NCBI RefSeq assembly: GCF_001552635.1
Contig: NZ_BCRO01000060.1
Location: forward strand, 24,979 to 88,978
Source: Actinomadura hibisca NBRC 15177
GTDB lineage: Bacteria; Actinomycetota; Actinomycetes; Streptosporangiales; Streptosporangiaceae
Length of the DNA stretch: 64,000 nt
Direction of reading: 5' to 3'
The translations under genes were made by a program, and so were the position numbers. Positions 8,091 to 16,309 of the stretch are shown one piece after another. The notes under the pieces were generated by a model that ran no database searches, had not been told where the DNA came from, and saw nothing but the letters and a program-made list of their open reading frames with translations. Within the stretch, counting starts at the first letter, position 1. Every line of letters begins with the position of its first letter.

Positions 8091-8269
8091 CACGCAGCCC
8101 GCAGTCGGCCAGGCGGCGTACGCGCCAGACAAGCCGAACGCTGAGGCCCCGGCCCGCTCTCGGCACGAGGCAGGCCCACCAGAACAGCCCGCCGAGGATG
8201 GTTGAACTTCCAGACCCGCCCGCCGCAGGACTCGCACTTGGTCTCGCCCGCCGGTTGCCGCTGCGTCAT
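8090..8269 (-). CDS. Small zinc-ribbon-like protein
   Basis: A 59-residue protein beginning MTQRQPAGETKCESCGGRV. It has one CxxC knuckle (KCESCGG) and a basic WKFNHPRRA stretch, consistent with half of a small zinc ribbon. Only one clear Cys pair is present, with a lone Cys near the end, so metal binding is uncertain. Its stop is embedded in the ATG of the next gene. No good Shine-Dalgarno is seen at 8269. It is divergent from the HTH-TPR regulator at 8382 and probably shares control with it. Confidence 0.5.
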   Translation of the reverse strand: MTQRQPAGETKCESCGGRVWKFNHPRRAVLVGLPRAESGPGPQRSACLARTPPGRLRAA

Positions 8270-8314
8270 GACACCAAGATCTGAGATCCGCCGCCTGGCT
8301 CCCATTCCCCGGAG

Positions 8315-8336
8315 ATATCCCGCCAGGGGATATACG
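8315..8336 (+). promoter_or_regulatory. Inverted repeat overlapping the -10 of the HTH-TPR gene
   Basis: ATATCCC (8315-8321) and GGGATAT (8327-8333) form perfect 7-bp arms around GCCAG. The right arm overlaps TATACG (8331-8336), a plausible -10 for the gene starting at 8382. The site lies in the divergent region before both the micro-operon and the regulator, so an autoregulatory operator is a natural reading. Confidence 0.5.
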
Positions 8337-8381
8337 CTCAGCCAAGACGGCACACGCGCACCAGACGCGGAGGGAGAGCCG

Positions 8382-9860
8382 ATGCCGGGACGGGCCTCAG
8401 ACCCGATCGTCATCCCGGAGTCTTTGTGGCAGCGCCCGCAGGTGATCCAAGCTCTTCAAGACCGCGACATCCGATCTGTCTTCCTGTTGCTGCGCCAGTA
8501 CGCGGGCGCAAGTCAGACACAGATCGCGATCGCCTGCGGCATGACCCAGGGCAAGGTCAGCGAGACCATGAAGCAGGGCGGCCGCCAGGTCTCCACCCTG
8601 GAGGTCTTCGAGCGCATCGCCGACGGTTTGCAGATGCCCGACCCTGCCCGCATGACGCTCGGCCTGGCCCCCAAGAACTTCACCTCTACCGAGCCACCAG
8701 CGTCGGCCAGGGCGGTTATCACATCGCGGGATGAGCCCGCGGGTTTGGCTCCAGCCCCATCACCGAGTTCTCTGGACACAGATCTAGAGCTATCTGGGGA
8801 AGGGGACGCGGTGCGCAGAAGGACGCTCGGCAAGCTGGCCGGAGCAAGCGTGTTCAGCGCGATCCTTGCCGACCTGCCCACCAGCGGCGCGCCCTTGCAA
8901 GGCGTCGAAGCCTTCGCCGCCGCCCTCGCCGACTACCCGGGCACCGGTGCAAACCCGAGCCCGACAGACCTCAGCCTGCCCCGACTGTCCAAGGCCGTCG
9001 CCACCGCCAAACGCAACTACCAGGACTGCCGATACTCCACCGTCATCGACGCCCTACCGGCACTGCTGGGCGACCTACGCGCAGCGTCTGGCACTCATAA
9101 AGGCGACGACCGGCTACGCGCCGAAGCACTCTCGGCCGAAGCCCATCACGTCGCCGCAAGCATCCTGCTTAAGCTCGACCACGAGGGCTTGGCATGGATC
9201 GCCGCCGACCGCAGTATGCAAGCCGCGCACAACAGCCAAGACCTGACCATCATCGGCTCCAGCGCCCGCATCATCACCCACGCTCTGATGAACGACGGCC
9301 ATTGCGCCGCCGCCAACACCGCCAGCAGCTACGCCCAGCGCATCGACCACGAAGTAGACGAGCGCACCCCCGACTTCCTGTCGGTCTACGGCGCGCTGCT
9401 TCTGCGGGGAGCCGTGGCCGCAGGCCAACGCAGCGACCGCCACACCGCCGCCACCCTCTTGGACGAGGCCCAGGCCGCCGGCCAACAACTCGGCGGAGAC
9501 TACAACCTTCGCTGGACAGCATTCGGCCCCACCAACGTCCAACTCCACCGCGTCAACATCGCGCTCCAACTCGGCGACGCCGGAGCCGCCATCCAGCAAG
9601 CCCGCACCATCGACCTAGACCGCGTCCCCTTGACCGAACGCAAGGCAACGCTCCTGATGGACACCTCCCGTGCTCTCGCCCAGTGGGGCAAGCACGATAA
9701 GGCGTACGAGGTTCTGCGCGTCGCCCACCAGCTGGCACCCGAAGAGGTCGCATCCCGCCCGTCAGCTCACCGAATGCTGGCCAACCTTATGACCACAGCC
9801 CCGCCTAGCGTCCAAAGGCAGGTCCGAGAGTTCTCAACAGATATCGGAGTGACCTGGTGA
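8382..9860 (+). CDS. HTH (XRE-like) regulator with C-terminal TPR-like region
   Basis: A 492-residue protein. The N-terminus (residues ~15-90) is a helix-turn-helix: LLLRQYAGASQTQIAIACGM then TQGKVSETMKQGGRQVSTLE. A linker and an Ala-rich helical array from about 140 to the end follow, with TPR-like repeats (for example ALSAEAHHVAASILLKLDHEGLA; LMDTSRALAQWGKHDKAYEV). ATG 8382 follows GAGGGAG; the frame runs upstream without support. Such single-copy HTH-TPR proteins are abundant in actinomycetes, frequently on mobile or accessory DNA, and pair with small effector genes. Its stop overlaps the flavoprotein GTG (GTGA), so the two are co-translated. Confidence 0.85.
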   Translation: MPGRASDPIVIPESLWQRPQVIQALQDRDIRSVFLLLRQYAGASQTQIAIACGMTQGKVSETMKQGGRQVSTLEVFERIADGLQMPDPARMTLGLAPKNFTSTEPPASARAVITSRDEPAGLAPAPSPSSLDTDLELSGEGDAVRRRTLGKLAGASVFSAILADLPTSGAPLQGVEAFAAALADYPGTGANPSPTDLSLPRLSKAVATAKRNYQDCRYSTVIDALPALLGDLRAASGTHKGDDRLRAEALSAEAHHVAASILLKLDHEGLAWIAADRSMQAAHNSQDLTIIGSSARIITHALMNDGHCAAANTASSYAQRIDHEVDERTPDFLSVYGALLLRGAVAAGQRSDRHTAATLLDEAQAAGQQLGGDYNLRWTAFGPTNVQLHRVNIALQLGDAGAAIQQARTIDLDRVPLTERKATLLMDTSRALAQWGKHDKAYEVLRVAHQLAPEEVASRPSAHRMLANLMTTAPPSVQRQVREFSTDIGVTW

Positions 9861-10384
9861 CCAAGTCCGAGGAAGGAAAGGTCCTCTACCTCATCATCTG
9901 CGCTGCGGGCCCCGCAGGAGGCGCCAACGAACTGGTCGATCTCGCACAACAAGCGGGCTGGGCAGTTCAGGTGATCGCAACACCGGCCGCACTGGACTTC
10001 ATCGACACCGAAGCCCTGGAGGAGCAGACAGGCCGCCCGGTCCGCAGCCAGTACCGCAAACCCGGCGAACCGCGCTCGCCCAAAGCCAACGCCATCATCG
10101 TCGCCCCGGCGACCTTCAACACCATCAACAAGTGGGCCGCAGGGATAAGTGACACCTACGCCCTAGGAGTCCTAGCCGAAGCATTGGGCCTGAATATTCC
10201 AGTCGTAGTACTGCCCTTCGTGAACACAATATTGGCAAACCGCACCCCATATCGAAATAGCGTTAGATCGCTAATCGCCGAAGGTGCCGTGATACTCCAA
10301 GAGGATTCAGATAATAGCCCTCATTGGCCGGGCAGTGGAGGCAGTGTAGTATTCCCGTGGGGCCAAGTTCTTCTTCATCTCTAG
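9857..10384 (+). CDS. Flavoprotein of the EpiD/Dfp-like family
   Basis: A 175-residue HFCD-type flavoprotein. It opens with a Rossmann-like strand (VLYLIICAAGPAGGANELVDL). The mid-region APATFNTINKWAAGISDTYA is the FMN-binding signature of the EpiD/phosphopantothenoylcysteine decarboxylase family, and LAEALGLNIPVVVLPFVN follows. It is short, lacks the CoaB half, and the C-terminus drifts into AT-richer DNA. In actinomycetes such genes recur next to HTH-TPR regulators, as here (4-nt overlap). The substrate is unknown; relatives oxidatively decarboxylate thiols. The TAG stop shares CTAG with the convergent gene. Confidence 0.85.
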   Translation: MTKSEEGKVLYLIICAAGPAGGANELVDLAQQAGWAVQVIATPAALDFIDTEALEEQTGRPVRSQYRKPGEPRSPKANAIIVAPATFNTINKWAAGISDTYALGVLAEALGLNIPVVVLPFVNTILANRTPYRNSVRSLIAEGAVILQEDSDNSPHWPGSGGSVVFPWGQVLLHL

Positions 10385-11382
10385 GGTGATGGCATAAGTT
10401 CCGTTGAGGCTGGGGTAATCATCGTTCTATATACAGCAATTGGCACCATGGAGAAACCGGGATGCTGGGGGAGATCGGTCAAGCCAGTTACGCCCATTAC
10501 TTTCATGAACGAATTGACTGTACTGGCGGCCTTTCCTCTTTTGAGTCCTTCGTCATTCGCGAAATCTTCAAAAGAGGGTGTCGTGCTCGCCGGGGCCGCG
10601 TGGTGCCCAACAAGACCAACCATGGTCCACTCTTGGACATCTAGGCCATAGCGAGCGAAGAGTACATCCGGTTCACTGTCCAAAAACTGCCTTCCCTCTT
10701 GAAGCCGAGCGCTAATAACTATTTCGTCGTCATCGGTAGGGGTGAGGTTCATGTGCAGGCCGGGACTAAACAGCCCTCTGGCCACTCTAATCAGAGCTCG
10801 GAGTTGACTGGAAGGAAGGAATTCCATTTCCGAGCTGATCTGATAGTCGGGAATCAGGTCCTCTAGATTTTGCGTACCGTCTCCTTCGGAACTTCTAGAA
10901 CCTTGGGACCGGCGATTATTGCCGCCTCGGGATGCGCCCTGTCGGGACTGCCCTTCGTCAAGAAGCCCCTGTAGGCCCATGTAAGTAGCTGCTGTACCAG
11001 CAAGACTTGAAGCTACAAATCGTGAATCAAAAAGCGAGCCAGGTGAGGTGATCCTCACCATTGATCCAGCAGGCCAAGAGTCTGCAATAGTGCCTGATCT
11101 CCACAGTTCAACATCAGTTAGCTGATCGGATATATCGGCCAGCAAGTTATGAACCTCTAGGCTCTGCTCTAGGACAGGAAATAGGGCATCTCCGAAGGAC
11201 TTGTTTACATAGCGCTCATCCGCCCAATTTTGATAATGACTTGCAAAGCCTCGCACGCCTCCTTCCGTTCTCTTGTCCGTTCTGACGGTATTTCTTTCAT
11301 CTTCCTCTATTCCGCCCTCTATTTGTGCCAGCATTGACCTAACCTTTTCGGTGTCCACATAAAGAAATTCGCGGAGATGCAT
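10381..11382 (-). CDS. DUF6414-like protein, AT-rich, likely horizontally acquired
   Basis: A 333-residue soluble protein starting MHLREFLYVDTEKVRSMLAQIEGG, which resembles the N-terminus of the DUF6414 family. A low-complexity Gly/Ser/Arg/Gln insert (around residues 150-175, GASRGGNNRRSQGSRSSEG) separates N- and C-terminal domains. ATG 11382 follows the strong AAAGGAG. Codon use is clearly unlike its neighbours: many A/T third positions (aaa, gat, ctt, aat) and much lower GC. This points to recent transfer. Function is unknown; I suspect a defence or stress role only from the setting. It converges on the flavoprotein with stops sharing CTAG. Confidence 0.7.
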   Translation of the reverse strand: MHLREFLYVDTEKVRSMLAQIEGGIEEDERNTVRTDKRTEGGVRGFASHYQNWADERYVNKSFGDALFPVLEQSLEVHNLLADISDQLTDVELWRSGTIADSWPAGSMVRITSPGSLFDSRFVASSLAGTAATYMGLQGLLDEGQSRQGASRGGNNRRSQGSRSSEGDGTQNLEDLIPDYQISSEMEFLPSSQLRALIRVARGLFSPGLHMNLTPTDDDEIVISARLQEGRQFLDSEPDVLFARYGLDVQEWTMVGLVGHHAAPASTTPSFEDFANDEGLKRGKAASTVNSFMKVMGVTGLTDLPQHPGFSMVPIAVYRTMITPASTELMPSP

Positions 11383-11827
11383 ATTTTTTCTCCTTTGTGG
11401 CTGGGTGGTGTGCTGTAGCTCCATAATACTCTTGCGTGATACGCCATGTAATTCAAAACGTCAAAACTGCCTAAAACCTTCTTTTCGTTCCCCTTGAGCG
11501 GTAAGGGACCTCGCAGTGATCATGTCTAGTTTGTTGCCGAATTCAGCCGTTTGGTGTCAAGCGTGGCGGCGCTCGCGCTACGGCGCGGCCCACCGCTCGC
11601 GCCGTCCGGCGCGTGCGGTGTGGGCGCCGTTCCCCGAACGGCGCGCGGTGGGCCGCGCGTAGGCGGCACCCCTGCCGGCCCTTCGGCGAACGGCGGTCAC
11701 CGAGTCGCGCCGCCGCGTGCAGCTCTGCGGTCAGGCCGATTAATCGTGCCCGAATCAGGAGGCGCGCCGCCCCCTGGCCCTTAGCGAGCCGGAGCACTTA
11801 TCGCGTGAAACGCCCTGTCACACATGA
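11383..11827. other. Gene-free stretch holding the DUF6414-like promoter side and the nested palindrome
   Basis: About 450 bp without a convincing gene. The left part (11383-11540) is AT-rich and must hold the promoter of the leftward DUF6414-like gene. Base composition switches abruptly near 11550 to very high GC with the nested palindrome, then ends with a GC-moderate segment. The switch suggests a junction between DNA of different origin. Confidence 0.6.
11578..11662. repeat. Nested palindrome (outer stem plus two inner hairpins, T-shaped fold)
   Basis: An outer inverted repeat pairs 11578-11596 with 11645-11662 (18 bp with one bulged G; core GCGCGGCCCACCGC / GCGGTGGGCCGCGC). Inside it are two separate perfect hairpins: 11598-11604 with 11607-11613 (CGCGCCG/CGGCGCG) and 11624-11632 with 11636-11644 (GCGCCGTTC/GAACGGCGC, loop CCC). 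A single strand would fold as a T or three-way junction. It is embedded in GC-rich DNA right beside the AT-rich gene. No reading frame here looks real. It could be a mobile-element end, a replication or transfer structure, or a recombination site. Confidence 0.75.
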
Positions 11828-12130
11828 CGGTCGTTCGCGCGAACCAACGCCGATCTCCTCGTACACGCAGCAGTGATCTTCGGTGACGTCGATCTTGACG
11901 GTCACGCCGAGCGGTACAGCACCATCGCGCTCATGCTCGCCCGAGAGGGTGGGATTAACGAGTCGTACGCATGGTACGCCCAAGCTAAGACGGCACGCTG
12001 GCAAAACCGCTTCATCAAAGCCGCTGACCTCTCCCGACAGGGCTTCGAGATCAGCCATCCCCGCTACCGGACAGCTCTCTCGCAACCCAACTCCGACAGT
12101 AGATCCACGACTTCAACGCCGCCGCCCTGA
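11828..12130 (+). pseudogene. Fragment resembling the C-terminal part of a HTH-TPR regulator
   Basis: An open stretch encoding about 100 residues with a plausible TPR-like helix pattern (VIFGDVDLDGHAERY, ESYAWYAQAKTARWQNRFIKAADLSRQGFE). It has no HTH and no supported start: a stop lies at 11825-11827 and the only candidate is GTG 11873 without a Shine-Dalgarno. The end degrades into Ser/Thr/Pro. It looks like the remnant of a protein similar to the regulator at 8382. It could instead be a short real gene from GTG 11873. Confidence 0.45.
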
Positions 12131-12155
12131 CTGACAGCTCCTACCAGGAGAGTTG

Positions 12156-12788
12156 ATGAGTCCTCTGCCCACGCAGATGATCAATCGTTGGCAGAACCGA
12201 GAGGAGCCCAGCCCGGGTCAGGGCATGGTCTACTGGCACATCCTTCTGGGCGATCAACCTGAAGCCCGCAACGCCGCCCAGGTTGTTCAACAGCGACTCG
12301 TCAGCAGTTCCGGTCTCCACATGCCTCCGCTCGAATGGCTTCACATCACCATTCTCGTGGTCGGCCCCACCGGAGAGATCACCACTGATCAGCAACGGGA
12401 CCTGCTCGCCGAGGCATCTGTACTTCTCGCCGAACTCCCTCCCGCCGACGTGAAGCTCGGCCGAATCCTCTATCACCCCGAGGCGATCGCCGCAGAGGTC
12501 CAGCCCGTCGGCCCTTTGAGCCAGATCCGCAAGGCCGTCCAGACGGCCACCCTCAAAGTGACCGGCCACGAAGGTCACACCGAAGGCCCCGCCCAGTGGA
12601 TCCCACACATGACACTCGCCTACAGCGAGACCGAACAACCGGCCGAACCACTCATCACAGCACTTGGCCGAGAACTTCCAACTAACGAGTTCGCGATCAA
12701 TGCTGTAACCCTCGTCGTACAACAGGGCCCCGAACGCCTTTGGGATTGGCACATCGTAGGACAGGCATCTCTCCTGGACCGCTGCTGA
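12156..12788 (+). CDS. 2'-5' RNA ligase / 2H phosphoesterase family protein
   Basis: A 210-residue protein with the two HxT/S motifs of the 2H phosphoesterase superfamily: HITIL (near residue 65) and HMTLAY (near residue 150). This is the LigT/ThpR and AKAP7 fold, which cleaves or ligates 2'-5' or cyclic phosphodiester bonds in RNA or nucleotides. ATG 12156 follows CAGGAG. The distance between motifs and the total length are normal. Members of this group are often found in actinomycete accessory regions beside HTH-TPR genes; the in vivo substrate is unknown. It ends before a hairpin terminator. Confidence 0.82.
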   Translation: MSPLPTQMINRWQNREEPSPGQGMVYWHILLGDQPEARNAAQVVQQRLVSSSGLHMPPLEWLHITILVVGPTGEITTDQQRDLLAEASVLLAELPPADVKLGRILYHPEAIAAEVQPVGPLSQIRKAVQTATLKVTGHEGHTEGPAQWIPHMTLAYSETEQPAEPLITALGRELPTNEFAINAVTLVVQQGPERLWDWHIVGQASLLDRC

Positions 12789-12819
12789 AGAAGCCACCGC
12801 AAGGATCACAGGGCAAAAC

Positions 12820-12852
12820 AAGGCCCCGTCTCCAGCAAGGAAACGGGGCCTT
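12820..12852. terminator. Hairpin terminator between convergent genes
   Basis: AAGGCCCCGTCTCC (12820-12833) pairs with GGAAACGGGGCCTT (12839-12852) with one mismatch. It separates the 2H phosphoesterase gene from the convergent nucleotidase gene. CAAGGAAACGGGG is identical to part of the hairpin after tRNA-Val. Confidence 0.75.
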
Positions 12853-12883
12853 CTTGTTATGGGAGGCGCGCTCCCGGTCATTG

Positions 12884-14632
12884 TCAGCCGTTGACGCGGT
12901 CCAGCGGGGCCGGGCCGACCGGTGGGTGGGCCTTCAGGTAGGCGACGAACGCTTCGTGGTCGGCGGGCTGGTTGCGGTACGCCTGCCGGAAGCCGGTGAA
13001 TGCCGAGTACCCGTCCGCCCCGATCAGCGTGTACGCCAGGGTCGCCAGGCGGTAGTCGCGGCTGGTGTCGAGGGGGCGGCCGTTGATGATTACGTCCTTC
13101 GGGTCCACCCGGTCGCCCTCGGGGTGGGTGGCGTCGTAGCGGTAGCGCACGTTCCGCGACACTGCCAGCGGGCCGAAGCGGCCGCCCTGCCACTGCTGTT
13201 CGAGGGCCTGGTGGATCTGCTCGCCGGTCACGGTGACGGTGAGGATCGGGTTGCCGTAGCCGTAGGCCGACCATGCTTCGCCGAAGGTGATCGTCCCGTC
13301 GGCGTCGCCCGGTGAGGTGCCCTTGGCGAACGGCAGGTCGCGGGCGAGTGCCGTCGAGCCCTTGAGCGGCTTGGTCGAGATCAGGGCGAGGTCGGCGCGG
13401 CCCTTGCGGTTCTGCTGGGCGGTCCAGAGTTGCACGTCGGCGGCCAGGTCACCGAGGGTGCTCTCGCCATGGGCGTTGGGGGTGCGGGCCAGGTCGCCGG
13501 TCTGCTTGGCCAGTGGCTCGGCGGCGCGCTTGTCGCCGCGCACCCGCCAGTAGTCCACCGTCTTCGCGACGGCCGGGTCGGGCGCGATGTCGCGGGTGAC
13601 CGGGTGGTTGACGGCCGTGGTGTGCTCGCGCAGGACCTCCCGCGTGCGGGGGTCGATCTTCAACCCGAGCTCGCTGATCAGGCGGCCGTGGTTGAGGCCC
13701 TCGATCACCGGGCGGGGGTTGCCGGCCGGGTCGGGGATCGAGCAGTTGAAGCCCGCGTGCCAGTGGCCGGTGACGATCGCGTCGATGTCGGGCGTGGCGG
13801 CCCGCGCGAAGTCGATCACCGGGCCGGACGGCTTGTTGCAGCCGTTGAAGCCCGCGCCGTCGGCCTGGCCGCCCTCGTGGACGTTGGCGACGATCGCTTT
13901 GACGCCCTTGCGCCGCAGCTCGGCGGCGTACTTGGCGGCGGTCTCCACCAGCGGCAGCGCCTTCAGGCCGGGCTGGTAGGAGGTGGAGCCCGTCGGCGTC
14001 TCGACGGCGGTGAGGTTGATGAACCCGACCGGGACGCGGCGGCCTCCGCTCCCGCGCACCCACTCGACGTTGTAGGGCTTGAGGATGGGACGGCTCGTCC
14101 GCGCGTCCACGATGTTGGCGCTGAGGAAGGGGAACTTCGCGCCCTTGAAGCGCCGCCCGGTGGAGTCGGTGAAGCAGCTGTCCACGTCCACCTTGCCGAA
14201 GCAGCGGCCCCGCTCCATGTGGTCCTTGAGGAACTCCGACGAGACGTCCAGCTCGTGGTTGCCCGCGGCGGAGAACTGGACGCCGAGCGCGTTGAGGACC
14301 TCGACGGTGGGCTCGTCCTGGAAGGCGTCCACTTCGAACGGCCACCCGCTGAAGTTGTCGCCCGCCGAGAAGGTGATCGAGTTCTGCTTGCCCTCGCGGA
14401 GCTTCTTGAGGTGCGCGGCGTTGTAGGCGGCCCCGCCGACCTTGAGCACCGTGCCGTCGGGCAGCTTGACCTGCCCGTTGGCGGCGTCGTCGTAGGGGCG
14501 CAGGTACCCGTGGAAGTCGGTGATCGCCAGCAGTTGCACGTCCACCGGCGCGGGCGCGGCCGTCGCCGTCCCGCCGAACCCCGCCACCACGGCCCCCGCC
14601 GCGAGCACGGCCACCGCCGCACGTCTCACCAT
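12884..14632 (-). CDS. Secreted bifunctional metallophosphatase / 5'-nucleotidase
   Basis: A 582-residue secreted enzyme of the UshA/5'-nucleotidase family. A signal peptide (MVRRAAVAVLAAGAVVAGF, Ala-x-Ala near 26) is followed by the metallophosphatase domain with ITDFHGYLRPY, the metal-binding SAGDNFSGWP and AAGNHELD, and later VTGHWHAGFN. The C-terminal 5'-nucleotidase domain occupies about residues 350-570 (GEAWSAYGYGNPILTV, TLAYTLIGADGYSAF). It would release phosphate from extracellular nucleotides. ATG 14632 and GTG 14635 share the Shine-Dalgarno GAAGGAAGAGG. The gene is monocistronic and diverges from the next HTH-TPR gene. Confidence 0.93.
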   Translation of the reverse strand: MVRRAAVAVLAAGAVVAGFGGTATAAPAPVDVQLLAITDFHGYLRPYDDAANGQVKLPDGTVLKVGGAAYNAAHLKKLREGKQNSITFSAGDNFSGWPFEVDAFQDEPTVEVLNALGVQFSAAGNHELDVSSEFLKDHMERGRCFGKVDVDSCFTDSTGRRFKGAKFPFLSANIVDARTSRPILKPYNVEWVRGSGGRRVPVGFINLTAVETPTGSTSYQPGLKALPLVETAAKYAAELRRKGVKAIVANVHEGGQADGAGFNGCNKPSGPVIDFARAATPDIDAIVTGHWHAGFNCSIPDPAGNPRPVIEGLNHGRLISELGLKIDPRTREVLREHTTAVNHPVTRDIAPDPAVAKTVDYWRVRGDKRAAEPLAKQTGDLARTPNAHGESTLGDLAADVQLWTAQQNRKGRADLALISTKPLKGSTALARDLPFAKGTSPGDADGTITFGEAWSAYGYGNPILTVTVTGEQIHQALEQQWQGGRFGPLAVSRNVRYRYDATHPEGDRVDPKDVIINGRPLDTSRDYRLATLAYTLIGADGYSAFTGFRQAYRNQPADHEAFVAYLKAHPPVGPAPLDRVNG

Positions 14633-14940
14633 CACGCCTCTTCCTTCGCACCTGTCACGGTCGAAGGAAGAAGATCATTGTGGGATGTCCGTTCGGCGAC
14701 CTTCCGGTGAGCGAAAGATGCCGGGGAGGGGAGCGCCCGATCTTCCAGGGTGGTGCAAATGCCGTGGGGCGCGACGCTCGGGGGCAGAGGCGGATGAGGG
14801 TGGGGCGAGCGTCCGGCCGTTCGTTGAGGGGCTTGAGGAAACAGGGCGGCCGAGCTGATCTGCTGCCCTTGTAAGAAAGCTGACCAGCGACGACGGCCTG
14901 TGCCTACTCTGGGATTGCGACCTACCGGAGGGCATGGCTG
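14633..14940. promoter_or_regulatory. Divergent promoter region, nucleotidase / HTH-TPR regulator
   Basis: About 300 bp without a gene between two divergent starts. For the rightward gene, CTGACC (14880-14885) and TACTCT (14905-14910) could be -35 and -10 elements with a 19-bp spacer. I see no long dyad. Confidence 0.35.
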
Positions 14941-16173
14941 ATGCTTGGTCGGGATGTGTGGGATGCGGACACGGTCGGTACGCGGTTGCGGGTGTTGCGC
15001 AAGTGGCGCGGGTTGACGCTGGTCGAGTTGGCCGGGTTGTCGGGGCTCAGTCCGTCGTTCCTGTCGATGGCAGAGCGGGGGCAGCGGTCGTTGGATCGGC
15101 GCAGTCACCTTGCTGCGCTGGCCAGTGCGTTGTGCGTCTCTGAGACTGATCTGGTCGGTGGTCCGCACTTGTCGTCGGATCCTTTGCAGGCTAATCCGCA
15201 TGAGGCCATTCCCCGGCTTCGGGTGGCGCTCCAGACCAACACGCTGACCTCTCCGGCGGTGGAGCGTGCGCGTCCTCTGGACGAGTTGGTCGCCGAGATG
15301 GCGCGCATCGAGCCCTATCACCAGGCATGTGACTACGTGCGGGTGGGCGTCGGCCTGCCGGATCTACTCGATGAGTTGCACCTGCACGCTGCGGCTCCGA
15401 TCGATGAGGCCGCCTACCGTCTGGCGCTGTCCACGCTGGTGGAAGCGTGTACGGCGGCGGTCTTCACGGCCAAGGACCTCGGATATCAGGACCTTGCGCA
15501 CCTGGCCGCCGTACGGGCCGAAGAGGCTGCGGCCATTCTGGACGATCCGGTGCGTCAGGGCCAGGTCGACTTCCTGCGCATCCACACCATGCCGCGTGCG
15601 GGGTCCTGGTCGCGCACCTTGAACATGGCCGAACGGTCGGCCGCGCGCCTCCAGCCGTATGCCAGGGACAAGCGTGGACACGAGGTTCTGGGGATGCTCA
15701 CCCTGACGGCCTCGCTCGCCGCCGCCGTGGTGCATGACGGCGTCAACGCCCAGCACTGGATGGACGAGGCCGTCGATCTGGCGGATTCCCTTCCCGACAC
15801 TCCTGACGCGAACTGGATGTCCTTTTCCACCACCAACGCCCGTGTCTGGGACGTGGCGGTGAGCGTGGAGCGAGGCGTCAGTGGCGGGGCGGTCCTGGAG
15901 TTGGCGCGGGCCGTGGACGAGGGCAAACTCGCCGACAAGCCAGGCAGGCACGCCGCGTTCCTGGCGGATGTGGGCAGAGGATTGGCGCGAGAGCCCAAGC
16001 ACAGGGACACCGCCATCGGCTGGCTGCGCCGGGCCGAGGACACCGCCCCTCAGTGGATACGCAACAGCCCGCCGGTACGCGAAACCGTGGCCGTTATGCT
16101 TCAGCAGGCCACAGCCCAGGCCGGGGGACGGGAGTTGCGCGGTATGGCAGCTCGCATGAGTGTTCCGCATTGA
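14941..16173 (+). CDS. XRE-family HTH regulator with TPR-like C-terminus
   Basis: A 410-residue protein. A canonical XRE helix-turn-helix is at residues ~12-70: TRLRVLRKWRGLTLVELAGL then SGLSPSFLSMAERGQRSLDR. The rest is an all-helical TPR-like array. It is the second HTH-TPR protein in the window but differs in its HTH (complete XRE, RLRVLRKWRGL type) from the one at 8382. Start ATG 14941 lies 7 nt after an alternative ATG in another frame and follows CCGGAGGG. In actinomycetes these act as pathway-specific or developmental switches; the target is not deducible. A strong shared terminator follows. Confidence 0.85.
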   Translation: MLGRDVWDADTVGTRLRVLRKWRGLTLVELAGLSGLSPSFLSMAERGQRSLDRRSHLAALASALCVSETDLVGGPHLSSDPLQANPHEAIPRLRVALQTNTLTSPAVERARPLDELVAEMARIEPYHQACDYVRVGVGLPDLLDELHLHAAAPIDEAAYRLALSTLVEACTAAVFTAKDLGYQDLAHLAAVRAEEAAAILDDPVRQGQVDFLRIHTMPRAGSWSRTLNMAERSAARLQPYARDKRGHEVLGMLTLTASLAAAVVHDGVNAQHWMDEAVDLADSLPDTPDANWMSFSTTNARVWDVAVSVERGVSGGAVLELARAVDEGKLADKPGRHAAFLADVGRGLAREPKHRDTAIGWLRRAEDTAPQWIRNSPPVRETVAVMLQQATAQAGGRELRGMAARMSVPH

Positions 16174-16275
16174 TGGGGCGCTGCTTTCCGTGGCTCGTGT
16201 AGGGCTCCTTCTGTTGTGGGGTTGGCTGTTCAGTGCATCTCGCATGTGCGGGCTGCCCAGATGTTGCAGTCCTGA

Positions 16276-16304
16276 GGCGGGCCCGGCGTTTGGCCGGGCC
16301 CGCC
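16276..16304. terminator. Bidirectional terminator, XRE regulator / secY
   Basis: GGCGGGCCCGGC (16276-16287) pairs with GCCGGGCCCGCC (16293-16304), followed by TTCTTTC. It lies between the convergent regulator gene and the secY-like gene and can serve both. Confidence 0.85.
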
Positions 16305-16309
16305 TTCTT

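Noticed and set aside
11543..11797. Short frames on both strands over the nested palindrome
   Set aside because: No Shine-Dalgarno, low-complexity products, and the DNA is better explained by its inverted repeats.
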